Origin: Dicaeum eximium
Lineage: Eukaryota > Chordata > Aves > Passeriformes > Dicaeidae
NCBI GenBank assembly: GCA_013396995.1
Contig: VWZP01005794.1
Location: 2,305,355-2,369,354 of the forward strand
Reading direction: 5' to 3'
DNA: 64,000 nt
Each line of letters opens with the position of its first letter. The first letter of the stretch is position 1. Made by a program: the position numbers and the translations under genes. Below the pieces are notes generated by a model. The model was not told the DNA's origin, made no database searches, and saw nothing but the letters and a program-made list of their open reading frames with translations. Positions 37,001 to 50,141 of this stretch are shown here, one piece after another.

Positions 37001-40000
37001 TCTGTGTACTACCATACTTGCTTGAGCCCAGGTATAAAATTAGATATTGTTTGACTCCTAAACTTGGATGCTGATGTCAAGAAGAGATCACTAAACCACC
37101 ATAGGCTCAAGTAATGAAATTCAGAAAGCTTGATTTTTCCTAACAGGAGGGTTATCTACATACTGTGTGAGAAATAAGAATAGTTTAAATGGTATCTCCT
37201 TCTCCTCCTAATTACTCTGAAGAAGAATGCTTTGAAAAGCTCTTTGCACACCTATGGAAGCAGCAAAATATTTAAATAGGCATTTTTAAGTCAGTTGTTT
37301 CCCTTTTTAAAGTATGAGCAGGGATTTTTAAGGTCTGCATTTCTACAAAATCTTTTTTGCTGAACAGCCTGCCTTGCCTGTACTTTGTTGAAGTGAACTA
37401 CAGCCCACTAAACAGCTTCATGACTTGACAAAAACAGGCATGGAGAGGTTTTTCAGCAGTGCAAAACCAGGTTGCAGCAGCATGAACAGGTTTTATTGCA
37501 ACACCTGTAACTACAAAACTGGACACTTATCACCCTAGAAGGATGACAACAGCAGCAATGACACCATTCTTCACCAGATTCCAGCCAACAAAGCTTGCAG
37601 CATATTTGGATCTTCTACTTCAAACTGCTAACAATGTGTTACCTGTAGTAATAAACTTAAAGTTCAAGGTAGAGCAAGAGACATCCTTTTATCACATTAT
37701 TTTGCCTTCAGTTATGACTCTGCAACTGTAGTTTGAATTCAAACTGTCCCAGAAGAATTATTGCATATTTATTATTCAGAGGTTTCTATTATATCCATGT
37801 TTCAGATAACAGCACTTACAACCAAAGTATTATGGTATTAATGGGGGCAGTGATATTTTAAGTGAATAATCCTAGCTCTAAATACAAGGTTTTTAAAGTG
37901 TCTATGGATACACAAATGTGAGTAATACCTTGGGTGTTCTTCGCTAATCACTAGCTTCTGAAGCTGTCCTTTCTTTCAGATCCTGTTTTTATACAGCCTG
38001 CCAACAACAATTCTGGCACTAATATTGCCAGGTATAGTAGCAAGAGACTTCAGTCCAAATAAGATGAGAAGTATCACTGAGAAAGCAAAGAAACCTATGC
38101 TACAATTGTCCATGAGGAGAAGCTGTTACAGATACCCTGGCCTACTACTAAACCCTTGTGACCTGAAAATCCATCCAATTATGTGGGTTATTTACTGAAT
38201 TAGTGACTGCCAGAGGAAAACTTGCATGTTTCTAACACAGACTGAGATGACAATCTGTTATTTTTAAATACATTACAAAAAGTTGCAGGGCTAAGTGGTG
38301 GTGCTCTTTTTGTTTTACTAGCTTTCAAATAACTTGACCCTGATTTTCAAAGTAAGCTTAAAGAAAAGGAAGTATCTTCAGAGCAGCAGCATTAACCTTA
38401 TTCCAACTAAACCACAGATGTATAAATAAATCCTGATTACTTAAGTCCACTGCTGAAATAGAGGCCCCAGTTGTTCAAATAGCTGTTTTGTTTCTCATTA
38501 TATATCCCAAAAAGCTGTGAGTTCTGCTGCTGTGACAAAACAGCTGTTTGTTCCAAAAGATGATTGTATTTCACAGAGCAATTTCTGTATGTGTAGGTCA
38601 TATTGGAAGTGAAAAGAAATGTGAAAGGTAAATTGTTGTTACCAGAGTGATCTTCAATAGGTGACAAATGCAGCTGCAGTGTAAAAGGAGACAACCATTG
38701 TGCTGGAATCAGGAACAGCTACAGCCATGATGAAAAAAGGTATGTGCAGGGGAAGCTCGATGTGCAGTGTAGGACATGCTGGGACTGCCAGTGTTGCCTG
38801 GCAACTGGAGGATGGGGGGCAGGCACCAAAACCAGCCTACATCCATGGTTGCTGTGGCACGATCTTCCCAACAAACTGCTGTTTCAGCTACTGTAGGCAA
38901 TAAATACATCCTTGGCTTACTTTCCGCTTTTATAAGGAAAACTACACCATAGAATTAGAGCAAGGGTTCAGAATTACATTTTAAATATAGTTAAATGAGA
39001 GTCTGAATCCTGAGGTTAAAAATGTTGCATTTTCCCTTCTTTCATAGCAACAAAATCTAGTTTAATTTTCTCATGAAAATTCATGAAGAAATAATTTAAA
39101 GCTCATTGGATCAGGAGGCAAGTTCAGTGGTACATTCCAGACAGATGTAATTTTAAACTATGCAAGTCTGAAGATTAAAACTTGAGGCATGCACAGTGTT
39201 GTGAATTCCAGCTCCCCCTGACGTCACCATGCTATTCAATGAAGATCCATTTCAACTACTGACCAAAAAAATCAGAAAAACCTTCCTTCCCAGGAGCACC
39301 AGCACTACAGAAATCACTTAGGAGTTATGTGTAGCCAGAAGCAGACTAGTGGCACTGCACTACACTCTCATTATATTTAAATGGTGAACTCGTAAAAAAA
39401 AAATTAATTTGATTTTATATCTTGGACCATTATAGCTCTTTGGGATAATAAAAGTTCACTTTCTCACTGGAGTCTTCGCTTGATATCTGAACAATTATAA
39501 AAGGCCTAAAAGCCGACTCAAAGTTCACATCATTCTTGAATGGCATGAAAGACATGCTCTTTATATCAGCCTGTAACCAAGCTAAGGCTGTCACACAGGC
39601 CTGCCCGATCACTCTACACACAAGAGCTCCTACAAAAGCTCAGGCTGCAAAGTGACTTTTGCAGAAGTGTCAGCTGAAGGCACATGCTGTGCTAGAGAGC
39701 TTATGACAGCTCAGAAGCTCATGAAGACGAATGCCAGATAATTTAGTTCACTTGCTTCACACACTTGGGCCTTACAGTAGCACATGGAATAAATGGTACA
39801 TAATTGAAAGCTACCATGATAAATAGATGAAGAAAATTAATTGTGTAAGTAGCAACGAAATCTCTTTCTGCCCAGTCTCCTTCCAATTTCAACTTATCCA
39901 GGCGAGAAAGATTTCCAGAAGCAACTTTATTCTGACCTTAATCATTTTGCAAAATTAATTCTTCTTCAGATTCTACCCACAAGGAAACAACTCTCAGGCT

Positions 40001-40344
40001 GTAGCTTAAAATGAGCAGCAGCAGTGCCACTGAATGGCTTCAGGTTACTAGCCTGAATCCTAGCCTTGTTAAGACTTTATTCAATATTTCTGTTGTGTTC
40101 CAAAATTATCTCATTAAGTGTCATGTAAGAAACTAATTTAAATTAAACATTACATTAAATATATTCAGGTCAGGACATGCTGATCTCTTTGATAAGTTCA
40201 GAATTTTGTTTTTAATCCTTTTTTAAAATCTAAAATACAAATCTTTCAGTGTTACCACCAAGTAAAAAGGAAGATACTAGCTAGGATTACAGAAAGATAT
40301 TACCTAAGGTTTGCTTAACGTGCTATTAATTTTCAACCCCTTTC
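34021..40344. other. Unique AT-rich sequence, nothing recognised
   Basis: About 6.3 kb with no gene. A full palindromic CRE TGACGTCA lies at 39219-39226. Around 35520-35640 there is a homeodomain-site-rich stretch (several TAAT/ATTA words and retained CpGs in 'aaacggcatcgataatag') that could be a conserved non-coding element. That cannot be told without alignment. T- and A-runs near 34229 and 39396 are plain homopolymers. Confidence 0.6.
39219..39226. promoter_or_regulatory. Palindromic CRE-like word TGACGTCA
   Basis: A perfect 8-bp cAMP-response element. CpG-containing 8-mers are scarce in CpG-depleted DNA, but one chance match in 64 kb is not surprising. No promoter context is visible around it. 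Confidence 0.2.
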
Positions 40345-41170
40345 TTTCATGCTAACCTATCAGCAAGGTGGGGTCTACCATGGAGGTGGTCATCCCCATG
40401 CATGAAACTGCCCCTGCCGTGATCCTCTTGGTGTGTGCTTTTCCAGAGTGTCCCTGGAGCTTTAGGCTCTTTTACTGTCCCAACCCTGACTCTTAGCCTA
40501 AAGGCATCATATTGCTGGGGCTAAGGTCCCTGTCACCGTGGTGGTCCAGATTAGAAAGATGTAGGAGCAGCTAAACTGGGGCCCTGCCCAGGATCACCTT
40601 GGGATGTCTTTTCCAGCCACAGTGCTCCTGGAGCTGTAAGCTGTTTTATTCTCCCAGCCCTAACCCCAGCTCTAACCTGAACCCTAACCCTAGCCCTAAT
40701 GGCAGCTTGGCACTGTGGCAGAACTCCTCATTGTCACAGATTAAAAAGATTTTTCACGCTAACCTGTTTCACCCTAACTCAAGCAGGCTTGAGTCTAGAG
40801 CAGAGGTGTCCATCTCCAAGCATGAAACCAATCTGCAAAGTGAAGAGGCAGCAGAGTTGTGGCCCTGCCATGATCCTCTTGGTGTGTGTTTTACACCTTT
40901 TACTCTCTACAACCTAACCCCAACAGCAGCTTGGAACTCTGGCAGAGATCCTCATTGCTATAGGTGGCAGAGATTAAAAAGTGTGGAGCCAGCAATGCTG
41001 GCACTGTGATGTGATTCCCTTTTGGAGTCTCAGTGTTCCTGGAGCTGTAGGCTCGGCAGGTCTCTGAACTTGAGCCCAAACCCTCATGCCACTGCTGCTG
41101 AGATCCCCATCACCAAGGCTGGCCTAGATTCCAGAAGTGTACAGTGAGCAATCTTGGTACCCTGCTATGA
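40345..41170. repeat. Decayed tandem array, about 205-bp monomers in a roughly 407-bp higher-order unit
   Basis: Four related monomers can be traced. The phrase 'tgtccctggagctttaggct' (about 40449) recurs near 40622 and 41033. 'catgatcctcttggtgtgtg' recurs at about 40418 and 40868. 'cagattaaaaag' forms recur near 40549, 40738, 40972 and 41128. 'tttcaYgctaacct' recurs at 40345 and 40752, which gives a 407-bp two-monomer period. One monomer (about 40861-41000) lacks the 'cctggagctgtaggct' part. Plus frames of 136 and 72 codons over the array are chance frames. I do not recognise the family. Confidence 0.75.
40658..40699. repeat. Seven degenerate telomere-like CCCTAA hexamers
   Basis: The 42 bp divide exactly into seven hexamers: CCCTAA, CCCCAG, CTCTAA, CCTGAA, CCCTAA, CCCTAG, CCCTAA. 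Three are perfect vertebrate telomere repeats (C-rich strand on plus). The equivalent spots in two other monomers keep fainter versions (about 40479-40502 and 40908-40925), so the hexamers seem to belong to the repeat unit and not to a random insertion. Confidence 0.75.
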
Positions 41171-42261
41171 TGAAATTTATTAATTTCATAAAAGGAAATT
41201 CAAGATGCTTAGTCAATATTTTGGTTGTTTTTAAATATTTCAGCGTTTTAAATACAAATACTTAGCATCTGAGTAATACTTTACATCTTTGAGGTGTCCA
41301 ACTTCCTTGTACTATATTTTTGAAAACCTTGTTAGCTTTAAATGCCTAAATTTGATTTTGGGATTTTAAAGGTTAGACCTTGTCAAATTCCAACCTTTAT
41401 TTCAGAGGAAGGACTATATGCCCAACACCAAAATTATCTTTTTGACTTTCTGCTTCATAAGAGGAAAATGCTGGGTCTCCCTATTAAAACATGTTACTTA
41501 GTTGTTTAATTTACAACAATAATATGCTACCCTTTCCAATTTTCTTTTTGGTATAACCAAAGCAATTGAAATAGAAAGAATAATGAACCTGAAACAGACA
41601 CGTAGAAAGTCAATGCAAATTGACAGGTCACTGTTACAATACTATTAAATGGTACATATTCTTATTTCTATTATTCAGGGAAAAATATTTTCATTATTAC
41701 TGCAGCTTATATATTTCAATTTTTCTTTTTTTGGTAATAGAATTATCAGTTTATAAAGATGAAATAATTATGTAGTGCATAACTGAAATTTCAGATTAGG
41801 GACTAAAAGTTACTTTTGTCCTAATGTCGTGAAATAATTTGCCCATTCAATAAAAGTAGCATCAATAAGATGATATAATATACTTGAATTTACATTTGAA
41901 AAGTATATTTGAGTATGAGGAAGTTCTCCTGAAATAGGCTTCCAAACAGAAAAGTTAACAAAAATATTACTAGAATTACTTTTTATATTTATTTAGTAAT
42001 GTAATTTTGTACATCGAATGGGTGGTTAGGGAACAAAGAAGGTGGACTTATCCTGAGATAGCTTTTCTTATCAACATGTGAGTGAGAGTTGTCATCACCC
42101 AGTAGTAATATAAAAATAGTGCACAAATAGTGCCAAACAAGTCATCACTTTTGAATTGTATTAATTTTGTTTTCAAATCAAGAAATGAAGATATGATTTT
42201 ATTGCTTTTCTTTGCAAAATGTGACTTGCTTTCTTCACATCTCACAGTAATATTAGGGCTT
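41171..42261. other. Unique AT-rich sequence, nothing recognised
   Basis: No gene or repeat recognised over this 1.1 kb. Confidence 0.65.
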
Positions 42262-42352
42262 CACAAAACAAAAACAAAAACAAAAACAAAAACAAAAACA
42301 AAAAAACCAAAACCAAAACCAAAACCAAAAACAAAAACAAAAACAAAAACAC
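42262..42352. repeat. (CAAAAA)n/(CCAAAA)n compound microsatellite
   Basis: CAAAAA hexamers, then about four CCAAAA hexamers, then CAAAAA hexamers again. The Lys/Thr/Pro frame on plus and the Phe/Leu/Val frame on minus simply translate the hexamers. Confidence 0.95.
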
Positions 42353-44979
42353 AAGCAGACACCAAGAATGATGAGTCTGGGTACCAGTCTTGATACCATT
42401 CTTTATTTTATGTGTAATTGTATCTATCACTTACATGGATGCATTATCAAGCAATTAGACAAAATGTGTGTTTGACAGAAAACATTCCTCTGTTTTTGAG
42501 CCAAGACATATGTGAAAAGAAATAGAATTACAGTGTCTCTGGCCCTGGCATTATGATTCTGTCTGCAGTCACAATCACAAATCATTATTTTCCATGTAGC
42601 TGTTCAAAACTAATTGTATCTTTCAGGATAAATTGAAGGCTTAATATATAAATCTAAGCTACAGCATTTACATTTCTCTCACACAAAACTATGAAAGATC
42701 TGATTCATTTGGGGTAAAGAACTGTCAAGGTTGCATATAGTTTCCTGCTTCATACCAAATGTTTCAAATTTGTATTTAAAAATACTTATCACATAGAACC
42801 CACATCACAGAATCACCTTCTCTGCTTATATTTCTCTGCCTCTGCATCTCTGATTTCCATTTTTTTTTCTGAGATTTACAGATAGATACAGTAAAAAAAA
42901 CCACTGGTCATTTTGCAGTTAACAGATGCTTATAAGAAGTCATGTTGATTTCAAGAACAAAGTCTTTTATGTATTTAATTCATAATTTTCCAAGCAAAGA
43001 TTTGCTTTAGCAGTGCTCCTTTTAATTGATAGTGCAATAGAACTGTAGGGAGAAAGGCACCAAAACACCTGAATATTATAAAAGATAAGTAATGGCATGA
43101 GCCTTACAAAGAAATGTAGCAGAAAAAGAGTTCTATGTCCCTACCTTTGCTTTTGGCAGTACCTGTAACACAAAGTCTAAGATTAACAATGACAGAAAAG
43201 GCTCCTGAGAACTACAGAGTATTTGCTGAGCCAGTTAGAAGAACAACTTGTTCCATTTTAGTGCTGTACCAATGGCAGTGTGCTTCAGAGTTCTGCATGT
43301 CTCTGAGGAGGTGCAGAGCTAAATGCTCTAAGCATCTATGTCAACCTGTACACCTGGGGCATAGCACTTGTTATGTTCCAGGAAGTGCAGAGCATCTCCT
43401 AAGAGCAGAACCAAGGATTTTATACAGTCATTCACTTGCAGCAATGTCACTAGAGTTAGGTACCAGAGTCCTAAGTATTAGGCAGATAAAAGATTATTTT
43501 ACTTAGATTTTTGTGCTGCTTAGAAATCTTAGCCTAAATTTATGATCAGAACCAGGGGTTAATAATTTTAACTTAGCATTCAAAAATATAATAAAAAAGA
43601 CAGCCCCCCAAAAAAACTAGTATGTGTAATACAGTATAACTGGATGTGTGCAAAAGTCCCCAGCCAGCACTGAACACTAAAAAGGGAGCTGGAAGCGATA
43701 TAGGAGTGTTGGTATTGTAGCTAAGTTCATTACCTCTCCTAATAAGCTTTGGTAAAATACCAGGCTTTCTAGCTCACAGAGCTGGGAATTTTCAAAGACC
43801 TAAAGTGGGCTCCCATTTGGTGTCTCTATGATACTGTGTTTTAGCTGATCCTTGTGTTGTTTTGTTTCTACTAGGCTTGGAGGCTATAGCATAGTCTCTG
43901 TTATTTACATTTTTTCAGAGAGACAGTGACATACTAAAACTGTAGAAGAAATATAAAAGAACATTGTGTTTTTGTCAGTTTTGCAGTATCAGGGCATCTT
44001 TTATTTTGGCTTTTATTTCCTGTTCATATACTTAAGGGTCAGAGGCTTGAAGTCTCTTTACAATTTAGACTCCATTAGCTTTTTAAGAATGCAGCCTAAT
44101 AAGATTTATTGGTGAAATTTAGGTTTATACACAACTGGAAATGGATGTTTACTTTTCTCAATCAGTTGTCAATTAAAGTAGAAAAAAGGAAAGACAATAG
44201 CAAAACCATTTCATGAGTTTCTATAATTTATTTGGCTTCTCTCAGTCCATTTTGGAGTTTTCAGATGTAAACTAGTCCATTCTTGATGATAAATAGACTT
44301 TATGATGTGGAAATTCAGTTAATAATTAATGCACATGAAATAAAAAAAGTTTATTTCAAAAAATTCTGGCTTAAACCCATAAACAGCTAAAGCTGTGATT
44401 TGATGAGTAACTTCAGCTTTGATCCTAGTGTTTGATAAATCTGAATGTCAATATTTGGAGAAGATATTATTGCATTATCAATACAAGCAATTATACATTA
44501 CAATACTTTGTTCTCCTAGGCAGGATAACACTCCACTTAGGGTCTCCTTTATAAGTAAAATGAGCACTGAAAACATCTTTGCTGGTGAAATTTGAGCTGT
44601 GATCAATATATAAGTCCTTTAATTGTAAAAAACTCTGCTACACTTTTGCCAAAACATTAGAAGGTGATCAAACAATGTCACAAATGCATATATTGAAATA
44701 CCATTTTTTCTTTTTTACAAAGCAAGCTGATGATCTTGCAATTTTTCCAATGTACACCTATAGTGAAACTTGAATCTTGCAAAGTATCACATGATATGTG
44801 CAGTACACTCAGATAATCATCATCTGCCTGAAATTCTTTCCTATTTATTGGAATACCTGTACAGTGTGGGTTTCCTCAGCATCTCCATCAGACATCTTGG
44901 CCTATATTTCTTCAAATCAGATACTTATTCTGCCAATGAAACATTCTCTCAGCATTATCTTCTGCCTTCTCCTGCATGT

Positions 44980-45017
44980 TTTCTGTATTTTTAGCCATTT
45001 CTGTATTTTTGTAGCCA
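44980..45017. repeat. Two-copy 18/20-bp tandem duplication
   Basis: 'tttctgtatttttagcca' (44980-44997) is followed immediately by the same sequence with a TG insertion (44998-45017). Slippage duplication. Confidence 0.8.
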
Positions 45018-48000
45018 TTTCCTGCAGAACGTAATTTCTTCTCTCCTTGCCTCAAGCAATCCCTACTTGGTTTGGAGGTCTGTCTCATACATCTCAATAC
45101 TCCTTATTTATTTAAAGTATTAGCTTAGCCAAATTTTTCTTTCTTATTTAAGCAAATTACAAAGAACCATTCTTGAAAGAAAAGTTTTAGTCACATGGAA
45201 ACAGGCTATACCTGAAAACCCTTTAACAAATAAATATATTACATACTTTACTGAAGTTTAGCACTTACATGTTTTTTATCTGTAGCCAGACTGAAAATAT
45301 TAAATATGGTGTACTTGCATCTGTGTGATTGGCATAAAAGAATGTTTTATCTCTCTTATAAAAATGATCACTCAGATGGGTGAGATGCAGAGCTAGGATG
45401 CTCCTGGTATGTACTGACCTCACAGAGTGTCACCTCTTTACATTCTCAAATTTGAGCTACTTAGCTCAGGCATAGCTAAAATATATTTTGTGTGCATGAG
45501 AATTCCTTCTGCTTCTGAAAGAAACGTTTATGACTATGCTCCAGGAAATAGTTCTTCTGTAATTTCTGAATGTAAAATTACTTTAGCAAATTTACATTTT
45601 GTTAATTGATAACATATGTTGTAATTCCATCTTCATAACTATTAAACAGTTTGACAAAAAGCATTTTGCCTCTGTAACCACAGCATCCCAGCAACTGTTT
45701 TCATATACCTTGAAAACACCTCCTCTGTCTCTAAAAATTTATTTTCCATCACTCCTGTTACCTGCTACAGGCTGTTTACCTTTGAGTTTTGTTTCCTTTG
45801 GCAACACCTCTAGAATAAAGAGTCCATTTCAGGACTGTGAAAGGGTTTCAATGCTAGCATTATTGATATATTGATACTAATGTGCAGTAATATCCTTATG
45901 TGCTATGAATAATGCTGCCTCTGACTCCACATACACGTTACCTCTGAAGTGCCAGATCCATTCTTGATGGCATGTACTTTAGCTCAGTCTGAGCTAAGAA
46001 GACAACTGAATACATTGTGTTGGCATATAGGGTTGCAAAATGCAGTGAAATTTTGATGCTATATAGAAATATTTATTTCTAAGCCTTTTCATATTGCACT
46101 GATAAAAGCAAGGAAACTGTCAAGTCTAATATACAGCTGTCCTGAGACAGAAGGTTTTTGCAGTAAATTCAAGAATTTGTAGATATCATCCAAAAATTGT
46201 AATGTATATCATCCCTGGTCAAAGTTCTCATTGACCGAAGAGGCCCCTGCATGGAATGAGAGCCATCATCATTTTCATGGCAGAAAGTCTCACAGATGTT
46301 TGGGAAACAAGTGCATGCAACAACAGTACTTCCACACCTTCATGGATATGAAAGATGAAAAGCATCTTGATGCTGTGGGAGAATGGAAAAGCTTCTAATA
46401 TTGTGACAGGGTATTTCCCCTACCAATACTCAATCTTCAGCCCATACTGCTAGTGACATGTACAATAGATAACAAAACAGAGGACCACTCCTGTAGACAG
46501 GAAGCACTGCAAGTGCTTGAAAGTTCTTACATTTGGCAAAACAGACCTACATGGAAGCATAAAGTGTGAGGAAAGTAACATACAGGTGGAAGAAATAAGA
46601 AAAGCTCCACTGTACTCAATACTTCGCCTATATGCCTAGGCAGGTTCCTTCTAACTAGCAATAATAGCGTTTAGCTCCATATACTTTTAGAGCTAGGGAA
46701 GAGAGCTTAAACCTTTCACAGCTAGATATTTTCATCATATCAGCCAGCTGACAGTCTCACTTTTAGACAGCCGAGACCTAGCAAAGTAAGATTCCTGCTC
46801 TTCCATTATGGTCTGTTCACTTTGTTACACAAGAATGCTAATTCAGAACTGTTGTCCACAACCATAATGCACACTGATACTCTGTTACTCATCCCTATGT
46901 GCAGTCTTCAGAGTTATAAAACTGGTATTTTTCTGACTTACTTTGCTAAATACTACACTTTTATAAAAAGTAACATCATCAGCATTTGTAGTACTTCAGT
47001 TTGTGTCTACATTGAAGGTAGTAAATTACCTTTGTTGTGAAGTGAGAACTGCATCACAGATCTATCAGGACCTTACTGGCTACTAAAAAAAAAATTACAC
47101 AATTTCATATTTAATATGGTGTATTCCCAAGGATCATCTATTCTTAAAATATTTTCTGGTTTTGAAGACACCTGACCCATCAGAGAACCATGTCAGATAA
47201 CCTTGCATCTGATATAATTTTTTAAAAATGTGAAAATAAAGTTCAAAAGACATGACTGGAACAGAAAAATCAGAAAGATTAGGTAACTACGTCATGGTGC
47301 ATCTGGCCAAGCATGCAACAAATCTGAAGCACCAAGGATGGGATAGAGCACAAGTGACAAGTGAGAGAGCATAAATGAAACTTTATGAAGCAGGATGGTC
47401 ACCCACAATTGCTTGTATGTGCACAAGTGGTCCAACTCCAAGGCTTTCTGCAGCTAACCAACTGAAGGAAGTTTTAAGAAAAAATGTAAGAAAGAAGTGC
47501 AATAGTTACAGTTTTCACTTAAACAGATAGCATTTCCATGCAAAAAACAGACTGCCTGTTCCTTATAACACAAAAGGATTTTTGCCCTGCCTTTCATGAG
47601 GAATAGGCAAGTAACAGAGTTTAATGATGCCATTTTATCACAGCTGGGAACTTCAGCTATTCTGGAGTGAGCACAAGCTAAAATGAACTATGCATACCTT
47701 ACAAGAATTTCCAAGTAATCTGCATTTTGAACTAAACCCAGAGAGTCACAGAAATTTAATTTAAAACATCTACTTTTGACATTCTAAAATGTAAAAGTTA
47801 GATAAAGGATGGTTTACTCTAGAGCCAAAAAACTTCAACTCAATGTAAGAGCAAGTATGACAGGGAAGCCTACTGTCCTGGGTTTCTGCCAGATGCCTGC
47901 ATGCTGTTCCAAAATCTAAGTGACTGCAAAAATTAATGGAATGTTAAAATAGAGAGAAGGAGTAAAATTAATGGGTTAGGTTTATGGAAGGTTTGATAAT

Positions 48001-50113
48001 CTGTATATATTCCCTTGCCATGGATGAGTTAAACACAACTGGGAGGAGTCTGGACAACTGGTGTACAACGATATATGTGCACAGGAAGAGTCCAAAGCAA
48101 GTAGAGAAGAAAAAGAGGATAAATAATCATTTATTAAGCACACAATCAAAACAAATCAAAAACAAAACCACATAAAGGACCTGTAGACAAACACTGTGAT
48201 TATAAAAAACTGAGCATAAGAGAGGAAATCCTGGCTCTGCTATGTGAAAGATGGCTCTCTATTCAGTAATGTAAACAGGAGCATTTAGAGACATTTGAGT
48301 CTCCAAATCATTTAGCAGATATGACAGCAGAAGAGGAGGAAACTTGCATCTTTCTTAAACAGAATATAGATTCCAGGTGGGTATTCCAAGGATATTCAAA
48401 GGATCAAGAGATGTCTGTGTTTACAAAACTGAATCAGAGCTGGAATCTCTCCACTGGCTTCAGTGAAGCCAGGATTTAATGCCAGCAATGATGAGAGACT
48501 CTAAAGGCCAGCAAGCCAGGTTTCACTTAGGTCTAAAAAATTAATAAGGGGATCAATTGCATTTATATAAACTCTCTCTCTTTCTGTAGCAACAGAAAAA
48601 CCATTGGTGCTCCCATGGTTAAGAACACCAAGCCAGGCACTAAAGCCAGTGAGAAACACTGGAAGGTCCTTTATCTATTCAGCACTTTGGTTGTTCAGCT
48701 AGCTCAGAGGACAGATAATTATTCAGAAATTATAGCACTTTTGTAAATGGTAGGAACGAATAGAGGGAAAATTATAGTATTATTTGCCTTTTGCATAATT
48801 CCTACAGCTCTCAAAGACCTTCATTTTAGGCAACCTACATTTTGGAGTAGAAGATGTCCAATGCCATTGACAAGTGTCTCAAGATGTTATCTGAAAAATA
48901 ACATACCTGCAGTAAAGGCTCTTTCCAGACAGGAAAGTAAGAGCATAGGATCAAAAATCAGACACAAACAACAAGGTTGGCTGCAAGGACCAGAATTCCA
49001 GATCTTTTGTTTCTTCACGACTCTCTGGCCTCTGCAGTGAAGTACTACAGCTATGGCACATCTTTTTGGCAGCAGACAGGCTCTTACCTTGCAGTGCAGG
49101 GTGCTTCTGTGCATGCACAGATGTCCACTCTATGCAATTAAGTGGAGCGTCACACTTAACAAATTACCTATTTCTGGGAAGAAGGCAGAGTGTTGTCTGG
49201 GCCAGACATCTAGGCTACATCTTTATTGTTATAATTGAATGTATCTAGGAACATTCCTGAGCACTGAGACCAGCTGATACGGGGCAAATGCATCTATGCT
49301 ATGGAAATCTCATCCATCAAAGTATGATGAATGTAACCAAACTGCCTGCTGGATGTATTCTGTCTTCCAAAGAATGCCAGGGAATTTCTTGGAAAGGAAC
49401 TAGTTAAATAAAAGTCAAAAGCTTACCATGGGCAATTGTAAAAAGCACAGGCTACTGAAAGCCAGGGACTAAGACTCCAGATTGGTAAAGTTGCAGCATA
49501 AAAATCCACTCAAACCACAATTTTGGTGAATTGTGGGATTTGAGGGATTGGTGAATGTAACTGGACTGGGCTAAAGACTCTGGTGAATTTTCACATCTGT
49601 GTCAGTAATCTCACCTAACCAGCAACAAGGCCATACAGCAAGAAAAATTCAGCATGAAATTGTGAATAGGACAGTGAGGCATATAAAGGAAAATCATCTA
49701 CACAGTCTCTATGTGCCTATTTGCCTCACTCACCCTCACTATGGGATTTATACTATGAGAATAACCCAGACAAACAGTATTATTCCACATCCAGTGTCAC
49801 GCCAGAATTGAGATTTTTGAATGCATCTCTGTGTTCACAAAAATATATGCTGGCATAATAATATTTGCTCAAATCCTTATGAACAGCATTTTCTGTGCAA
49901 ATATTACAGATGTCAGTCTGACAACATCTGCAGACCCAGTTTTGGTCAGCTGTAACTGAGCACCTAGCTTTGGCTCAAAGGTCAGGCTGATGATGCATGT
50001 GCTCAGCCAACTGGCAGGAGCATCTTTTGTTCCTCACAGAAGAAGCACAGTTATTTCTACTCAGAAAAGAGTAAAGAACTCAGTATTTACCAGGTTTTTG
50101 CTGTACACGTACA

Positions 50114-50141
50114 AACCATTTTTCCAACCATTTTTCCAACC
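50114..50141. repeat. 12-bp tandem repeat, two and a third copies
   Basis: Two perfect copies of AACCATTTTTCC (50114-50125 and 50126-50137) are followed by AACC. Confidence 0.85.

Noticed and set aside
42805..42830. 'atcacagaatcaccttctc' considered as a minus CR1 tail
   Set aside because: The octamer-like start is not followed by any CR1 3'-UTR sequence.
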